Of a stretch of 64,000 nucleotides of DNA, positions 62,020 through 64,000 are shown in pieces. The notes below the pieces were generated by a model. The model saw only the letters and a program-made list of their open reading frames with translations. It was not told the origin of the DNA and searched no databases. The DNA comes from DASWLF01 sp963768765 (GTDB taxonomy: Bacteria > Desulfobacterota > Desulfobaccia > Desulfobaccales > 0-14-0-80-60-11). Positions within the stretch are counted from its first letter, which is position 1, and each line of letters opens with the position of its first letter. The stretch lies in NCBI GenBank assembly GCA_963768765.1, contig CAVYJK010000020.1:1-64000 (forward strand), read 5' to 3'. The position numbers were made by a program, and so were the translations under genes.

Positions 62020-62083
62020 GCACAGGCAGGAATGCCTGTGCCACCAATTATTTTCCACCGAAGACCGAAAACTGAAAACCGTC
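62020..62083. repeat. GTGGCACAGGC-type palindrome and TTTTCGG-type repeat
   Basis: GCACAGGCA-GGAA-TGCCTGTGC (62020-62041) is followed by CCGAAGACCGAAAACTGAAAACC (62057-62080 region). Both families recur elsewhere in the window. Confidence 0.55.
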
Positions 62084-62086
62084 TTT

Positions 62087-62968
62087 TTAAATCACCTTGT
62101 GCAGCGGATACTCGATGATCCCCTGGGCCCCGGCCCGGATGAGGCGGGGCACCAGCGTGCGCACCTCGGACTGATTCACCACCACCTCCACCGAATACCA
62201 GTCGGTTTCGTACAGCGAGGCGATGGTGGGGGCCATCAGGCTGGGCAGCAGGGGCACGATTTCCTTCAGCTGCCTTTCGGCGATGTTCATCTTCAAGCCC
62301 ACCATGCGTTCGGCCCGGAGCGCCCCCAACAGCAGCACCGCCAGGCTCTCCATCTTTTCCCGCTTCCTGGTGTCCTTTTCCCAGACCTGGGTGTTGGCGA
62401 TGAACTGGGTGTTGCTCTGGAAAAGTTCGTGAATAATCTTGAGCCCGTGGGCCCGGATGGTGCTGCCCGTTTCCGTCACTTCCACGATGGCGTCCACCAG
62501 CCCCGCGGCCACCTTGGCTTCCGTGGCGCCCCAGGAGAACTCCACCCGCACAGGAATCTGGCGCTGCTCGAAGTAGCGCCGGGTATAATTCACCAGCTCG
62601 GTGGCGATCTTTTTGCCGGCCAGGTCTCTCACGCTCTTGACCTCTGAGTCCGCAGGCACCGCCACCACCCAGCGCACCGGGTTGAGGCTGGACTTGGAGT
62701 ACATGAGATCGGCCACCACCGTCACCTTGGCATCGCTCTCCATGGTCCAGTCCTTGCCGGTGATGCCGCAGTCCAGGGTGCCGTCTTCCACGTAGCGGCT
62801 CATCTCCTGGGCCCGGCACATGGAGCAGCTGATCTCCGGGTCGTCCACATCCGGAAAATAATTGCGGCCGTTGACCTGTATATTCCAGCCGGAGCGGCGG
62901 AAGAGCTCTAACGTCGCCCGCTCCAGGCTGCCTTTGGGGAGACCCAATCTCAGCTTATCCACCCCCAT
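62087..62968 (-). CDS. hisG: ATP phosphoribosyltransferase (long form)
   Basis: The 293-aa protein is the long, self-sufficient HisG: KLRLGLPKGSLERATLELFR, DCGITGKDWTMES, GKKIATELVNYTRRYFEQRQ, VEVTETGSTIRAHGLKII (PRPP loop) and a C-terminal ACT-like regulatory domain ending LVPRLIRAGAQGIIEYPLHK. It catalyses the first step of histidine synthesis and is feedback-inhibited by histidine. Its start overlaps the end of hisI by 14 bp, so the two are translationally coupled. No hisZ is needed. Confidence 0.95.
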   Translation of the reverse strand: MGVDKLRLGLPKGSLERATLELFRRSGWNIQVNGRNYFPDVDDPEISCSMCRAQEMSRYVEDGTLDCGITGKDWTMESDAKVTVVADLMYSKSSLNPVRWVVAVPADSEVKSVRDLAGKKIATELVNYTRRYFEQRQIPVRVEFSWGATEAKVAAGLVDAIVEVTETGSTIRAHGLKIIHELFQSNTQFIANTQVWEKDTRKREKMESLAVLLLGALRAERMVGLKMNIAERQLKEIVPLLPSLMAPTIASLYETDWYSVEVVVNQSEVRTLVPRLIRAGAQGIIEYPLHKVI

Positions 62969-63344
62969 ATACCTCCTTGGGATCGAAGATTGGGGAGCCC
63001 ACCACCTGCCAGCCCTCCCCCTGGCGGCGGCGGTAAAAACAGCTGCGATGGCCGGTGTGGCACGCAGCCCCGCCTACCTGCTCCACTTTCAAGAGCACCG
63101 TGTCCTGATCGCAATCCAGGTAGATCTCTTTAACCCGCTGCACGTTGCCGGAGTCATCGCCTTTGTGCCAGATCTGGTTGCGGCTGCGGCTGAAGTAGTG
63201 CGCTTCCCCCGTAGTAAGGGTGCGCTCCCAGGCCTCCTGGTTCATGAAGGCCAGCATCAACACCTCACCGCTGCTCGCGTCCTGCACAATGGCGGGCAGC
63301 AGCCCCCCCATTTTGCCGAAATCTAAGGATTCTTTTTGACTCAT
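62955..63344 (-). CDS. hisI: phosphoribosyl-AMP cyclohydrolase
   Basis: The 129-aa protein is a stand-alone HisI domain without the HisE part: LLPAIVQDASSGEVLMLAFM, RSRNQIWHKGDDSGNVQRVK, YLDCDQDTVLLKVEQVGGAA and CHTGHRSCFYRR. The three Cys of the zinc site (CDQD, ACHTG, SCFY) and Asp ligands for Mg are present. It opens the adenine ring in the third step of histidine synthesis. It overlaps hisG by 14 bp in the order hisI-hisG. Confidence 0.95.
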   Translation of the reverse strand: MSQKESLDFGKMGGLLPAIVQDASSGEVLMLAFMNQEAWERTLTTGEAHYFSRSRNQIWHKGDDSGNVQRVKEIYLDCDQDTVLLKVEQVGGAACHTGHRSCFYRRRQGEGWQVVGSPIFDPKEVYGGG

Positions 63345-63434
63345 ATCCGTGAAAATTAACCTTTTTCATTTGAATCCGCAAGGTTAGATGATAAATTTTT
63401 GACTAGTGTCTGCTTACAAAACTACCTTTCGTGA

Positions 63435-63555
63435 AAAACCCGGTTTTCCCCTCCCCCTTGATGCGGGAGGGTCAGGATGGGGGTGACTCTTGTTCATGTT
63501 CGTAACCTCCCCCCCTCAGCCCCTCCCTCAGCCCCCTCCCACCAAGGGAGGGGTC
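63435..63555. repeat. C-rich inverted repeat element
   Basis: CCCCTCCCCCTTGATGCGGG opens the element and CCCTCCCACCAAGGGAGGGG closes it. It resembles the element at 14327-14430 and lies just before the last gene. Confidence 0.5.
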
Positions 63556-63577
63556 AACGCGACACCAGGAGGCCCCG

Positions 63578-63952
63578 GTGAGCAAAATCATCCCTTACAG
63601 CACCCTGGTCCGGCAACAGCACTTGAGTTTCCTGAAATACCAAGGCCGGGAATACCGGGAGCGGGAAGACTACCTCACCCGGCTGCGCCAGCTCCTGTTT
63701 CGGGTCGAAGCCCAGATGCGCCAGGCCGAAATCCAGCAACTGGAAGTCTTCCGCCAAGCTGCTGACCACTTCCAGATTCCCCTTAACTTCCCCGACCTGG
63801 GCGACCGCCTGGGGCTCCAGCAGTTCTTCGCCTCCAACCCTTTCGTTGTGGCCCTCAAGGAGTTCTTCGAGGCCCGGCTCAGCGCCGAGGAGTGTTATCG
63901 GCGGATTATGGAACTGAAGGGGGAGGCCAGCCAACCCTCCGGGGAAGGTTGA
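63578..63952 (+). CDS. hypothetical protein
   Basis: Not recognised. The 124-aa protein starts with GTG (VSKIIPYSTLVRQQHLSFLK) and is predicted to be mostly helical, with charged amphipathic stretches (YREREDYLTRLRQLLFRVEA) and no signal or membrane segment. Composition and codon use match the core genome. It could be the first gene of a cluster running off the right edge. Function cannot be assigned. Confidence 0.55.
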   Translation: MSKIIPYSTLVRQQHLSFLKYQGREYREREDYLTRLRQLLFRVEAQMRQAEIQQLEVFRQAADHFQIPLNFPDLGDRLGLQQFFASNPFVVALKEFFEARLSAEECYRRIMELKGEASQPSGEG

Positions 63953-64000
63953 CCGCCGGCGCCGCCCAGGCAGTCATCCCCCCAAAGAACGGGCCTTTCC

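Overview
The window looks like a chromosome segment from a GC-rich, anaerobic, sulfate-reducing Desulfobacterota (deltaproteobacterial) lineage, probably near Desulfobacca or the Syntrophobacterales; that placement is inference. The direct evidence is a dissimilatory sulfite reductase locus in the classic order dsrA-dsrB-dsrD-dsrN(cobB)-ferredoxin (42868-47299). Around it are rubredoxin, a ferredoxin:thioredoxin-reductase-like protein, a CooC-like ATPase, a B12-dependent ribonucleotide reductase and many [4Fe-4S] proteins. No rRNA, tRNA, CRISPR array or prophage was seen.

Layout. 1-0.8 kb: glutaredoxin plus FTR-like pair, AT-rich. 1-10 kb: mostly minus-strand housekeeping genes (methyltransferases, TVP38 membrane protein, YhcC-type radical SAM, rsmE, phasin-like, prmA, THEP1 NTPase, AmpG-like transporter, CooC-like ATPase). 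10-15 kb: thioesterase, universal stress protein, then a DNA methyltransferase-nuclease fusion bracketed by a 105-bp direct repeat of the 3' end of the neighbouring nitroreductase gene. 15-20 kb: IscU-like scaffold, a NifS-like protein that lacks the PLP lysine, CBS/HPP pair, pgsA, dtd. 21-26 kb: lower-GC accessory block (PerR-type Fur, catalase, transposase remnant, prohibitin, two lipoproteins). 26-42 kb: ispG, enoyl-CoA hydratase family, purB, RNase II/R, M24 peptidase, HAD-rubredoxin-lepB cluster, ABC substrate-binding lipoprotein, REP-associated transposase, two M16 peptidases. 42-47 kb: dsr locus. 47-64 kb: SlyD-like protein, ArgA-like acetyltransferase, secA, argJ, an AT-rich HEPN-type gene, Ca2+-type P-ATPase, nrdJ, paired TPR proteins, hisI-hisG.

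Working together: DsrAB reduces sulfite, DsrD is the small winged-helix partner, DsrN (a CbiA-type amidase) is thought to amidate siroheme, and the ferredoxin can carry electrons. IscU and the lysine-less NifS-like protein suggest Fe-S assembly fed by free sulfide rather than cysteine. PerR plus catalase is an oxygen-defence cassette with its own promoter and a PerR-like operator.

Caution. About a dozen conserved genes, dsrB and argJ among them, are broken by single-base insertions or deletions while the protein similarity continues in another frame. This pattern fits consensus sequencing error better than biology, so these are annotated as whole genes with frame breaks. Intergenic regions are packed with several families of short palindromic or low-complexity repeats, including REP-like hairpins ending in a GTAG foot together with their likely transposase.
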